Source of the DNA: Ophiostoma sp. CBS 140.51
Lineage: Eukaryota; Ascomycota; Sordariomycetes; Ophiostomatales; Ophiostomataceae
Reading direction: 5' to 3'
DNA: 64,000 nucleotides
Assembly (NCBI GenBank): GCA_029298735.1
Contig: JANSLP010000116.1
Span: 1 to 64,000, forward strand
A program made the position numbers and the translations under genes. The notes below the pieces were generated by a model, which saw only the letters and a list, made by a program, of their open reading frames with translations, was not told the origin of the DNA and searched no databases. This document shows, one piece after another, positions 44,381 through 55,437 of this stretch (within the stretch, counting starts at the first letter, position 1; each line of letters begins with the position of its first letter).

Positions 44381-44961
44381 TCAAGGCGAAGAAAAAAATT
44401 ATTATGTAAGCACATTTAAGTATGAGTTGTGCAGCTCGTGGGGGGTTGAACCTGAAGAGATGAAAAGCAAAAAAGAAAGGAGTAAACATATTGGGCGAGG
44501 AGGTCTGCGTGTCTTATATATCTACATAGTACGAAGTGCAGAGTCCTTGTCCTTTGTTTGAGACTGTGAGCCCTACTACGGAGCACAGTCACGGTCAGGT
44601 CAAACATGACTGGATCATAGTAAGCCGATGTTGGAGTGTTGGAGCCTTGTCAGGATGCCTCATTGATTAGTACGCCGTACCACCTGTGAATGATATGGTC
44701 CCGTGATAGGGCTATATGTCTGCATGTGTTGGTATTGGCATCAGCCAGCAGTTAAGAGACCTTGGACATGTGTCTAGACATTGATTTTCTATCGAGATGG
44801 GGAAAACGAGAGAAAGACGAAAAAAAGAAAAGAACGAAGAAAAAGAAGAATCCCACCACCATCGACTGATCCCTTTACACTCTCCGACCTCACACAATAG
44901 TAAGCCATTCTTGATTTTCTCACGTCTCTTTCTCTTCCTCGTCCGAGGTCTATGAGATGGC

Positions 44962-46222
44962 CTAGGCTTTGATGGCAGTGTGCGCTTCCTCAATCAACCC
45001 GCAGACGCGCTGAGACTCTCATTCGGGTTTGGCGCAGAATCTGCCCGGACGGTTGTTAGCATCAGTCTCGAAACCAATGCTCCAACGTCCGTTCCGCCAT
45101 TCGACTTCAGTTCATGACAGTCGAGAGCGAAATAGGCCTCTTTTGCCGCCCTTTCGATTCTCTCCCTCAAGCCACTTACCTGAAGAATACGACTGATGAT
45201 AAAATGAACCTTGAAGAACTCCTGCTTCGGCATTGGAATTTGATTATCTGTAGAAGCCAGGCTGAAGACGGCCGATCCAGTTTTCGAGGTTGTTCGAACA
45301 TGTACGTCGACGAGCCGTGCTGCAATATACTGGTTCTAGAACCGTCAACAATATTAGCTAGTTTTCGAAAACGACCTAGAAACTTGAGACAACTCACGTC
45401 GCCCTGTGGTTGGAATGCAACCCTGTAGGAGCCGAAATTCCGATGCGTTGGCAGGTCCATTGTTACCGCGTTCCCACATTGATTAATGCTAGAAGCATCA
45501 ATCAAATCCTTTAGCTTTGGAAAATAGCGGTGAATCGAAAACCAAATAATGGTTTTATTGCGAGTTTGGACAGCATCGCCGTCGTCGAATATGCCCAGCG
45601 CAAACGGAATAATATGTGCACACTCGACGGGGCCAGCGTCGTAATCTGGCGGCGGCATAACCATTCCTTCGTCCACGCTGTTAAAGTCCCATGTCCCTGT
45701 AAAGACACATCTATAACCGTCTCTGCGAAGACATTCGGCGCGAAGGACGCCCTGTTCCGCACGAGTTGACGCGTTGATTGTGCTCATCCCCGCGTCAATT
45801 ACGTCCTCGGCACCCGTGCTTGGTGGTGTCGAGAGCGGCGCGGGAGACTGCCCACCCGCCACGTTGACTAACAAGCCTATTAGAAAAGAAAGGTAAAGAG
45901 AAAGAACGCTGGCCTGGGAAAACATACAAGGTTTCAAAATAGCGTCTAAGAGATGATTTGCGAGGTCGACAAGCTGGTCGTCGTCATTACATTGCTCTAT
46001 GTCCGCTGTCAAATTGCATTTCCCGGCAAAGTCGAGGTGTTCGAAAAAGGCAGACAAAATCCGCCACGCGCCATAGTGGTCGTGTTTGATCTTGTCCAAC
46101 TTGACGCTCGCGCCGAGGAATGAGATACTCGTGTCGGACAAAGCTGGAGACAGCGAGGGCGAGGCCGTTGGGTGCTCAGACAATGGCGACAAAAGTCGCA
46201 GGGGGTTGTTCCACGCGGCCAT
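44962..46222 (-). CDS. HNH-nuclease-domain protein (fungal HNH_2-like), accessory gene
   Basis: Four exons on the minus strand, 46222-45928, 45876-45398, 45335-45180 and 45009-44962, give 325 residues. Introns of 51, 62 and 170 nt have GTATGT, GTGAGT and GTAAGT donors. The centre carries the fungal HNH pattern: RDGYRCVFTG (Cys), ECAHIIPFALG (catalytic-type His), NKTIIW...HRYFPKL and NAVTMDLPTHRNFGSYRVAF (second His, then Phe-Gly). Such proteins are common, often multi-copy, in accessory regions of ascomycete genomes, and their role is unknown. The 51 nt intron is in frame, and reading through the 62 nt intron would give a false C-terminus, so an unspliced call mis-states the protein. It lies between inverted copies of a ~300 bp repeat. 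Confidence 0.8.
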
Positions 46223-46982
46223 CTGGGTACTAAGAGAAGAGACGTTGAGGATTCGTGAAAGAATAAGGAGCTGCTTGCATGAACTATTCCAATGAAGGAA
46301 GAAACGAGAATATTCGGGTGGACAGGTCGCAGGGGTGCCTAAGAACCTCGCAGGGGTGCCTAGCTAGCGTGGCAACACCGTATTTACACTGTAATCTACA
46401 CAGTATACATACTGTTTTCAAAAATGTATCTCCTTGACGGCGAAAATATTACTTTTTTTGTGGGTCTATTACAGGGACTTAAAGACTTTTGTTTACATCG
46501 GTGACAGGGGTGCGCGTAGACCCCGCGACAGACTGCCCTATTATTTTGTATGGGAATGCGTCGGTGTTACAAAGGCACTATCCCAGGGGATAAGAGACTC
46601 TGCTAGGTGATCAAGTCTCTTTACAGACTACTGTACGGAAGCGGTTTAGTGGGCATGGAGCACGGAGATCTTTTTCTGGCTCTCCACATGGCAAGCGTCT
46701 ATCTATTACCCTTGCACTAGTGTAGGCGAAGCCACTGATAAATTTGGGACCCGAGGGGCAGTGCCGTAGTAATCTTTTTAGCACAACAGAACTACCCAAC
46801 AACGAGCGAACGCAGTGAGCGCGCATCTCCTCTAGTTGCTAAGTTAAGAAATGCCTTGTGCGGGTGCTCTGATCCTAAGGTATACGGGGTGCGATGGTCT
46901 AATTGGTTAAAATAAACAGACCTATTTGTCCGCCTTAGCCAGAGGCGATAAGAGATAATAACCCAGTGAAGCTCCGTACTTG

Positions 46983-47248
46983 GCTCCCCGTGGCCAAAAA
47001 AAAGCGTACTCCACATCAACTTTCCCACCAAAAATTAGATTTCGCTATTCTACCAGTACATTAAAAAAAGTCCAAAAGGCGTCAAAAACCAGACATTCTG
47101 CCTGCTAATTCATCGTCATCGCCCACCTGCTTAAGTATTTCGGGAATTTGGTCAATCCAGCTGTTTTGGTCATTGGCGTGGATGAATTGATTGTGGAAAA
47201 CCGCGAAAAAATTATGTGGAGGACGCTTTTTTTTTGGCCACGGGGAGC
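46983..47248. repeat. inverted repeat pair with 34/35 bp arms
   Basis: GCTCCCCGTGGCCAAAAAAA (continuing GCGTACTCCACAT) at 46983-47016 recurs as its reverse complement at 47214-47248 with one base change and one extra A. The arms are separated by 197 bp. This resembles terminal repeats of a small element, but no target-site duplication was confirmed. Confidence 0.8.
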
Positions 47249-47309
47249 TTGGGACAACCTTCATCAAATTTTGCGTCCTTTCACGCTTTTTCTACAAGTA
47301 CGAATCCAC

Positions 47310-47603
47310 AATGCCCAGACTGCGCGCCTCGCCACAGAGCCCTGGTTTGGCCCAGGCCCGTTGGTGTTCCACCATGAGCAACGCACGCTACACAGCGTCT
47401 GGCGACCACGAGCCTGCACTGTCTGGCCTGGTCCGAGGGCTGTCTGCGCGGCTGGCAGCCGCTCATTGCGCACTACGTTGTGGACGGCGTCGACGACCCT
47501 AATTTTGCGTTTATGTTCCTAATCGCCGACGATCAACGACTTTGACCAGCCGACCGAGGACACACACGTCTTTGATCTGTTTGCGACGGAGACGCTGGGG
47601 TAG
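47310..47603 (+). pseudogene. decayed coding fragment, product unknown
   Basis: Coding-like, GC-richer sequence in an otherwise gene-poor area. One frame reads GWQPLIAHYVVDGVDD and on to FMFLIADD before a stop. A frame shifted by one base then reads PTINDFDQPTEDTHVFDLF, ending ATETLG and a TAG at 47601-47603. Adjacent frames each carrying a plausible stretch suggest a frameshifted relic. No family was recognised. A GCTGGGGTAGATAA duplication follows the stop. Confidence 0.3.
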
Positions 47604-48237
47604 ATAAAAAAGCGCTGGGGTAGATAAGGAGGCTTGGTCGGTGGAGCGGGTGGAATGCCCGGCCGACGACTGAGACGAGCATTCTGTCCGCGCCGTCGTT
47701 CACCTTTTGGACTTTCGTGTATAATCATGTTATCGTACGGTGGAGAGTTGTGCCTACGAGGCTTTAAGGAAATAAAAATATACACCCCCGTCTTGCTTTA
47801 TTCTAGGTATAAAGGGTAGATTTTAATAAATATAACTCCTTTTTACCTTTCTCGATTGTTTTCCGTCTCACTTTCCTCTCCTTCACCTCGGCCGTACACA
47901 GCGGCTTAAGGCAGTCTGTCTTATCGAAGTGTCGAGGCATGCACGCGGGGCCCAGGGAGGACGTCTTTGGCAGGCATCTTAGGGACAGAGAGGGGGGCGG
48001 GTGTCGTCTGCGGCGTTTTGACCACGCACGCCTTTACTGGAACCAGGAAAGAGAAGCCAGCGACGAGAGACTGGTTTCTGTGGTAGTGTGAAGATAACAT
48101 AGCATTATTAAGAAGAGGTGGTAATATGAGCGGAAAGCGAGAGAGGCCACGAGGATCGGCAGGTGGCCGAGGTAACGAAAGAGACGAGAGGAATGGGCTG
48201 CCGCTTTATGCAGGGGATTATGAGTCACATCTTAATA

Positions 48238-48542
48238 CCGCCTCAATAAAGCTGTGAGTCGCGGCTTTTTGAGATACGGATAACTGCCAAATGGTGGTCT
48301 TGAAATGGTCCTGTGGCTGTGTGCGACTTATGATAAAACAATCATACATACAGCGGGCATAGGAAGTGCAGGGAGCACGGGGGGGACGGGGGACACAGGC
48401 GGGCGCTGGTGAGCACAGGAGAGCACAGGTGAGGGCACAGGAGGGCGCTCGGAGCACACCCGCTACGCTGGTTGGAGCGGGGGCGGCACAGCTGCACCTC
48501 CCAAAAAGGCAATTCTCAATGATGTTTTTCGCCTTCTATTCA
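48238..48542 (-). repeat. dispersed ~300 bp element, right inverted copy
   Basis: Reverse-orientation partner of 41957-42253. On the minus strand it reads ATAGAAGGCGAAAAACATCA, then TGAGAATTGCCTTTTTGGGAGG, and ends with CAGCTTTATTGAGG. Its central CACAGG/GAGCACAG run differs in length from the left copy. Together the copies enclose about 6 kb with the HNH gene. Confidence 0.8.
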
Positions 48543-51019
48543 TATCTGTAGTGGTGCACTGTCAGATGTCTTGTTCCTGTACCTGTGTACCTTGTGTTCA
48601 TGTGATCGAACGCCTTGTATTTCTGCACTTTTTACTGATTTTACTTTCGCCCGTACGGTTTCATTCCCCGACCAACAGACAGAGTGATTTCTTGGGCACT
48701 CCAACAGCCATTAAGCATTCACTACTTTTTAGTGGCCGATGGTAGTTTCCCCGCTTTTCCCGGCACTTGCTGACAGAGGCGATCCTGCCTCTAACAGTCG
48801 AGATCTTCGCAGATTTCCGCCGTTGGCCGTTTCCTTTTTTACTATATTCTCATTAATTGTATCATCTTCCTATTCTATCAAATCTTATTCGCCTCTATGC
48901 AGTGCTTCGTTGTATGGATGCACGCAATGTCTCACTTGCTTTTCGCGGCTGGCAATTTGGCGGAGACGAACATGGGGAAGGGAAGAAAAAAGATGGGGGC
49001 CACATGCAAGGCTGGCGGAAGCTTATGCAGGCGGGTGGAAACTTTTCTTGTGGTCGAGCTGGAAAATATAATCAGCTCGCAACGTCAATATAATCGATGA
49101 GGCTGTCGTCAAGGCTGTCATTACAAATCGCGTGGTCAATTGTCCGCCAAAGTATGGCAAGAGTAGTGCCAAAACAGGCAACAGGAACGGAAGGCGCGTT
49201 TGGATGTACAGAATGACAACTTTTGTACAATAGCCAAGACGGGAAAGAGTGAGGCATTGTTGCCGAACCCACAGGGCGACCAGATCGTAGGAAAGGCATG
49301 CCAGTCACTCCTTCCCACGTGGATGGACCGAGTGAGAAAGAGAGGCCATTCGACGAGGTAGGAATAAAGGGTACTGTGATGCTATTCACTGTCGCGCCTT
49401 CCTCGTATCTGCATCGAGAGCAGTGAATGTAGCCATTTTGGGATCAAACTTGAATGCCAGGAAAGAACAGGCCTTGTTCGTGTTGTTGCTCCTTCCTGCT
49501 TGCTTTGCTGTTGATTGCTTCTCCTTCCCGCACTTCTTTAAAGTCTCAAATCTCCTGTGTCTCTCTCCCTTTTCAAATCCTTCCTCTTCATTATTCTCTT
49601 TCGCACTACGACTATCACGAGAAACGAGAAGCCAGCGATCAATCAACACCACAAGCCCAGACAGATCCCATGAGTCTCGAATCACCCTCTACACGCTGTT
49701 TCGACTCTCTATTTCATCGACACTATTCTTGTGGTCCACCACACACTCAATTCCCAGGAGACCCAGGCCACAAAATGACAGATCGTGCATTACGAACAGG
49801 CGGGGAAGAGGGTTCATTCCTTGTACCCTCGGACACCGCTCGTGATCGTTTTTGCACACACCGTCGCCTGAAATGGGGCACACTGTGCGGTGGGTGTCTA
49901 AATTTGTGTCCACTGCATTCTGTGCAAATCCTTAGGCCATTATGGCGGCAGGCTTGCAGAAGGCGTCAGACAGGGCGGCGAATGGCTAGAGTGACAAAAG
50001 ACTGACGCACAATTGAGTCTTCGGTCAGCGAAACAAGAGGGGAGACTGATGCACAAAGGCGGCTGGCTGCAAATTGGAGCGTTCTGTTCTGGCCCTGCTT
50101 TTTTAGCGGGCCGTTTGGTCGAGGTTCGCAAGCGTCCCCTCCCCCTTGCCCCCTGTCAGTTGTCGCATTCTTGCGCCTTTGTGGCTTTTGGGCGCCATTT
50201 TTTTCACGATGACTTGGTGCTTGTCGCCTATCATTCGACAGCCTCGTCAAACAGCATCGTGAACATTGCAACAGCCTCACTTTTGGCCTACATCGTGCAC
50301 ATTTACGGTCGAAAAACAGAGTAGGTTGTTCGCCTTTTCTATGCCATTTTTTCTGTCTGCCCCTCTTCCCCTAAGAAGAGCGGATTTTCCAAAAACCCAA
50401 CTCCACTCGCCGCGATATCGCTGACATAACATCAGATGAAGATTTCCCCTCCAAGCTACGGCCGACTTTCGACCCCTCATGAGCTCATTTTCCCAGCCAC
50501 CCTCTTTTGACCTCTTTTTCGAGCTCGATCGCCACATTTTCGACTGTTCTGCGCCTTGGCTGCCTTGCAAATTCACCATTGAGTCAACCGCCCACCTTGT
50601 TCACTATTCGTGCTCGAGTGACACAAGATGGGCCCCATTCGCCTACGACCGCCCCTATGACCTCCATTTCTTTCTACCCCTCCAGGAGGGGCACTGGAAA
50701 AGCGGCGGAAAAGGCAGCTGGCCCACAATTCTGGCGATGCTGGAAGCTGTTGACGGCCTAAAACCAAGTGAACAATAGCAATGTCACGAGCTGAATAGAG
50801 CCTCGTCAATGGAATGCAGGGCAGCTACACAGCGCAACGACAGGCGATATGCGCCTCAAAAACATCACAGAAAAAGGAAGAAAAAAGATTGAAAGCCATG
50901 GGAACACGAAATTCGCACACAAAGCCCAGAAATCGTGCAAATTGACCGCGAGAAGACATCACGATTTCCAGAATTTCTGGCGATGATGCTGAAGCACGGG
51001 CCACAAGGTACATTGCACA

Positions 51020-51990
51020 AGTCACTTTTTGAGGTATCCACCCATTTACACCCTCCCCTCCTCCCAGCTCTCTCCCACATCTGCGCGTGCACCTTTTCCA
51101 CATCTCTCCCACAGATATTCCATCATTCTTCTTTTTCACATTGTGCCCGTTCTTGATTTTTTACCCTTCCTTCTGTTCCCATCCGCGGATTTTTTCCCCA
51201 ATCCTTACTTTCTCTTCTTCATCCTTCTTTTTACCATCCAACAATTGCTTCATTCTTTCGAATTTCGGTTCTTCCACTCTCTTCTACATTCTCTTCTTCA
51301 CTGCGTCTTCGTTTCGTCTCTTGTCACTTCGCGCCACAACTCAGATATTCCATTCTTTGAAGGATTTCCAGCTCACTCACTTGTGCCTCCTCATTGCACA
51401 AGCAGCAGAAGCACCGGTATTCTTCACCATTCATTTTAATCCTCTTTTTTCCCCACATCTTGTACCCTACGACGCCCTGTCAATTTCTCACGACATCCTG
51501 TTTACCCAAGACATCCCCATCCTTCTTTTCTTCTCCTGTATCTGCATCCAAGCATACCCTGCACACAAAAGAACAAGGCGATTTTGTGATACTTCCACAT
51601 TCTCTCCTGTTTCTCTTCGCAGATTTCCACAGACAGACCACTCATTGTCAAGCATCCCCAAATCGTGCAAGGCGAGAGATCTGGTTCTCTTGGTTGTGCG
51701 CATAACTTATTCCAAAGCTTACACCAAGCAGCGCCGTACACCCGGCCAACTACAAGAACACTCGTTCTTGTCCTTCTTCCACTTCTTCTTTACTTCTTCC
51801 TGTTCTCTACGGCAGCGCTCTTTGACAGAGTCAGCTGCAGCTTCTTTCCCACCACTTGTCACTTATTCCCCTTTCGCTTCTTACACTCTTTATCCTTTGT
51901 CTTTTACCTTATACTCCGCTGGCGGCATTTGTGTCTTTTGCATCTTTTGATAAGATCTCCAAAGAAACAATACACACATCTGTCGGCAAA
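51020..51990 (+). promoter_or_regulatory. long pyrimidine-rich leader/promoter
   Basis: About 0.9 kb where the plus strand is dominated by C and T (CTTCTTTTTC, CTCTTCTTC and similar). It ends at the start of the 51991 gene and contains several upstream ATGs. It probably covers the core promoter and a long 5' leader. Confidence 0.5.
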
Positions 51991-54425
51991 ATGATCCACC
52001 AACACTACGAACCTGCCCAGATCCTTTGGTTCCTCCGGAACTACTGGAAGTTCACCCGCGAGAACATGGTCGCCGAATGGCACCGTGTCTTTGGCGACTC
52101 CAACTTTGCCAAAAGCCAGTACCAGTGGCTGAAGAGCCGCTATGGCATGAAGGAGGAATGGGGGTAAGTCTTTCTCTCTCTCTCTTCTTCTTCTTCTTTT
52201 TTTCGTTTCTTCTGTTTTTCCATTCTTCCTCTTTGCAACCTCATACTAACCATCTTCGCAGTGCCTCACTCAACCACCCGCCCTTCTCTGGTGCCAGACC
52301 TGGTGTCCCGGGCACCGAGGACTACGAGCCGCCCTCGGTTCCGCAGACTGCCCCGCGCATGACTTTCCGGACGCGCGCCGAGTCGCCCACCCCCAATCTG
52401 GTCACTGCCTCTGCTGAGCCGCAGACTCCTGCCCCTGGCACTTCTGCCAGGGGTGGTGGCAGTCGTCGTCGGGCCGGCGGTAGCTACACGCAGACCCCTG
52501 GCAATCCTGGCAATCCTGGAATGCCTGGCATGCCTGCCTATGCTGCCAACTACCAGGCCATGATGGGCTCGGGCATGCCTTCGTCTACCTCTACCACTAT
52601 CCAGACGCCCATGGCTACGCCTGTGGCAACCCCAAGCATGTCTGCTGCTGGAGCCACCATGTTCAACGCGAACGGTGCTGCCCGCTCTCATGGCAATCAT
52701 GGCAATGGCAGCAAGGGTCCCCATGGCACTTACTCGTTTGCCGGGCTTGGCAGCCCCTTTGCACACAACGGCGCGGGTATGGTCAGCAATGGCCCCAACC
52801 CCATTGCCTCTTCGTTCGCTCAAGGTAACAATGCTTCTCTGCCTACCAATGCGAACATGTTCAACATGGGCTCTCAAGAGGCTTGGGCGAACTCTCAGTT
52901 CCAGGCTGCTCACCATCCCTTCAACCCCATGGCTGGTGATGATTTTGCTAACCCCAACGCTGCACACGCTGCCCACGGCTTCATGCCTGGCAATAATGGG
53001 AACGGAGGACTTGGCATCGACCCTAACATGCCTTTTTTCCAAGGTGCTCCTCACTTGATGTCTCCCCAGGACATGGCCAACTACTACCACAATGCTATGC
53101 CTACATCCATGCCCATGGCCACGTCCATGTCTATGCCTGGCATGTCGTCCACCGCTGGACATGTTGAGGCCCAGCCAAACGGCAGAAGACCCAGTGCTCC
53201 TGTTTACAGCAATGCTGAGATTATTGAGAGCGTGATGCGCAAGCACAGTCCTCTGAATAAGACCACAGCTGATGCTACCGGTGCGCCCCAAGAGAGCCTT
53301 GGCTCTGTCAGCCCGGGCAGCAAGAGAAAGCGTGGCCCTGTGGAGGTTGAGTTCAACCCTCCCAAGCGTGCTATGCTTGCCCCCAGCCCTGACATGACTG
53401 GCACCGAGGTTCAGCTCATTGCTGGCTCGCGTCCTGATGGCTTGTCATCTGCCCTCGAGGTCTCAAAGGTTCGTCACAAGAAATCGGCTTCTCCCTCCAC
53501 TGGCTCGCCCGAGGCTGTAGTCACTGTGTCGGACAATGAGCCCCAGACGTCGTCGCAGAGTGTCTCTTCTGCCTCGCCGAGCACTCCGGGCTCGCCTAGT
53601 GTGGTTCCTGCTTCCACCTCGTGTCCTGTCGAGGTCTGGCACGAGGGCACGCACAATGACTGCACCATCAGAGTCTGCCATCGCCACAACGGCGACACTC
53701 TCTGCTTTAAGGCCTTTGGCGACTTTGAAAAGGCTGCTGAGTCCTACATCAAAGACAAGTCCATGGCGGCGGCGAAGCTTCCCACTCCAGTTCTCCCAAG
53801 CCATGTCACTGACAAGGTTTTCGATCTGGTCTCGCGCCCGGGCGTTGCAGATGCCGACACCAAAATGGAGGCCACCGAGGAGGTCCAAGTCCCGTCTCAG
53901 GATGAGCCCCAGGCCCAGTCTCCAGTCGCTGCCCAGGGTTCGGCCATCGTCGAGGCTCAGGTCAAGCACCAGCCCCAAGAGGTGCAGGCAGAGCTGCAGA
54001 CCCAGGCTGATGCTCCCGCCTCTGCCCCGGAAGTGTCTTCTGTTGACGCTGCAGTTTCCACTGCCTCTACCAGTGGTATTGATGCCTCCATAGAGGACTT
54101 GGTTCGTACTCACATTGCTGCCAGCCTTCTTCACCATGGCAACACTGCTATCACGACCTCCATGCCTGTGACCACAGGGGAGCCTGCAGTTTCCACTGCC
54201 GCGTTCTCTGCACAGATTCTGGCCCCTGTTCACCACAATGTGGTCCCTTCCAAGGTCTCTGATTTCGTCCCCTCGCTCGAGCCTGACTTCTTTGCTGGAG
54301 GTCACATGGATCTGGAGTCATATGGTTTCGATAACATCTCCATCACTGACGCCTACCACAATGGCACACTGGGCGGCACAGCCAGTGACGACCTCTTTGA
54401 CATGCTTGATGACTCTCAGTTCTAG
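51991..54425 (+). CDS. nuclear-looking protein with conserved-type N-terminal module, function unknown
   Basis: Two exons, 51991-52163 and 52262-54425, with a 98 nt intron (GTAAGT, TACTAAC, CGCAG), give 778 residues. Residues 1-58 form a compact aromatic-rich module: MIHQHYEPAQILWFLRNYW, then FGDSNFAKSQYQWLKSRYG and EEWG. It is helical in appearance and somewhat like small fungal DNA-binding or Clr5-type domains, but not identifiable. The middle is Met/Asn/Pro/Gly-rich. SKRKRGPVE is a candidate nuclear signal. A second ordered patch reads VEVWHEGTHNDCTIRVCHRHNG, then CFKAFGDFEKAAESYI. The C-terminus DDLFDMLDDSQF is acidic-hydrophobic, like an activation domain. A transcriptional regulator is the favoured guess. 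Confidence 0.75.
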
Positions 54426-55437
54426 ACTAATTGTCTAGCTATTGACCAACTTTCAATTTTCTGTGCTTCATGCACAGTGCTACTATTAGATTTGTTACTG
54501 CTCCTTGCTTTTTGCTCTTTGCTTTCTGCTTTCTACTTCCTGCTTTCAACTTTTGTACTTCTATGGCTTTGCTCTTTGTTTTCATTTGTCTTCTTTTTCT
54601 TCATTTCTGCTTTTTGTCGAGTCTCGTTCTCATCTTTGCTCGATTGATTCGACCTCCATCTTTTCCCCATTTGCTTGCTTTTTTTTTTACTTTGCCCATC
54701 TTCTACTCTTCTTGTATTTGACTTTTTTACTTCCTACTCACTTTTTAATTTCTTCATGACTGCATTTTCTGTACAGTTGCATCGTTTGGGCGTTTCCGCT
54801 TCGGGAGCGAGATGGTTCAAGAAAATCGGAAAGGAAAGGACTGGAGGCTGGTTGCATTTCGATTCACAATTGGCGGGCGGCCAAGAAGGGTGGACTGTTT
54901 CTTCTTCAACGATGTACAATTTGCTCTCGTTTTATTTATTGCACAGGGATCATAGACGGACAGTTTACGTGCTCGCACTACTTGCCGATAATGAAAAACC
55001 AATTTAAAAAAAAAAGACAATACCAACTTGCATCGTTGAAATCTGTATTTACAAGTATGCTCTAGTTGAATTGTAGTTATTTTGCACCCGCTAAGAACAG
55101 TGGTTTATGTGAACCAACCTCACTGTATTAATAGATGTAGATAGTAAAGCGACACCCGGATGGGGTTCTAAAATATGAAAACAAAAGAGAATAAGAAAGA
55201 AGAGAAAGCTATAGAAGAAGAAAGAGACAGAACAGTGAATGGTAGTACAGCAAAAGGAAAAAAAAGAAGACAAAACAGAAAGGGTTTTTTCCCCGCCGTG
55301 TAAATGGACCGTATGCACCAACAACCATCCCTATTAAGTAAAAGCAACACGCGAAATAGGAAGGAGAAAACAAAACATCTCTCAAAAAAGAACAAAAAAG
55401 TCCAAGTCTTCAAAACCAGTCCTGAATCCCGGGCTGT
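54426..55437. other. intergenic region between convergent genes
   Basis: 3' regions of the 51991 gene and of KMT6. The plus strand is T/C-rich to about 54760 and A-rich from about 55165 to 55400. No gene is seen. Confidence 0.6.

Larger units (their letters stand above)
40837..44961. other. gene-poor, repeat-bearing region upstream/left of the HNH gene
   Basis: No supported gene. The DNA is AT-rich around 41815-41945, with a hairpin there. It holds the left copy of a ~300 bp dispersed element (41957-42253), a poly-A/G tract near 42385-42440, a G-rich minisatellite (43508-43586) and a 10 bp minisatellite (44281-44380). The frame at 43661-44104 has splice-like signals but no recognisable domain. 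Confidence 0.55.
46223..51990. other. gene-poor, repeat-bearing region right of the HNH gene
   Basis: No intact gene is supported. It holds an ACAGTAT/ATACTGT palindrome near 46399-46414, a short inverted repeat pair (46983-47248), a likely decayed coding fragment (about 47310-47603), and the right copy of the dispersed element (48238-48542). A long C/T-rich tract runs from about 51020 to 51950 into the next gene. Confidence 0.55.

Noticed and set aside
46889..46965. tRNA-like D-arm (TGGTCTAATTGGTTA)
   Set aside because: It resembles an A box, but no T-arm GTTCGA motif or acceptor stem pairing follows at tRNA distance.
49072..49685. Two adjoining minus-strand open frames
   Set aside because: The lower one opens at a non-ATG codon and neither has a recognisable domain; joining them would need an unsupported intron.
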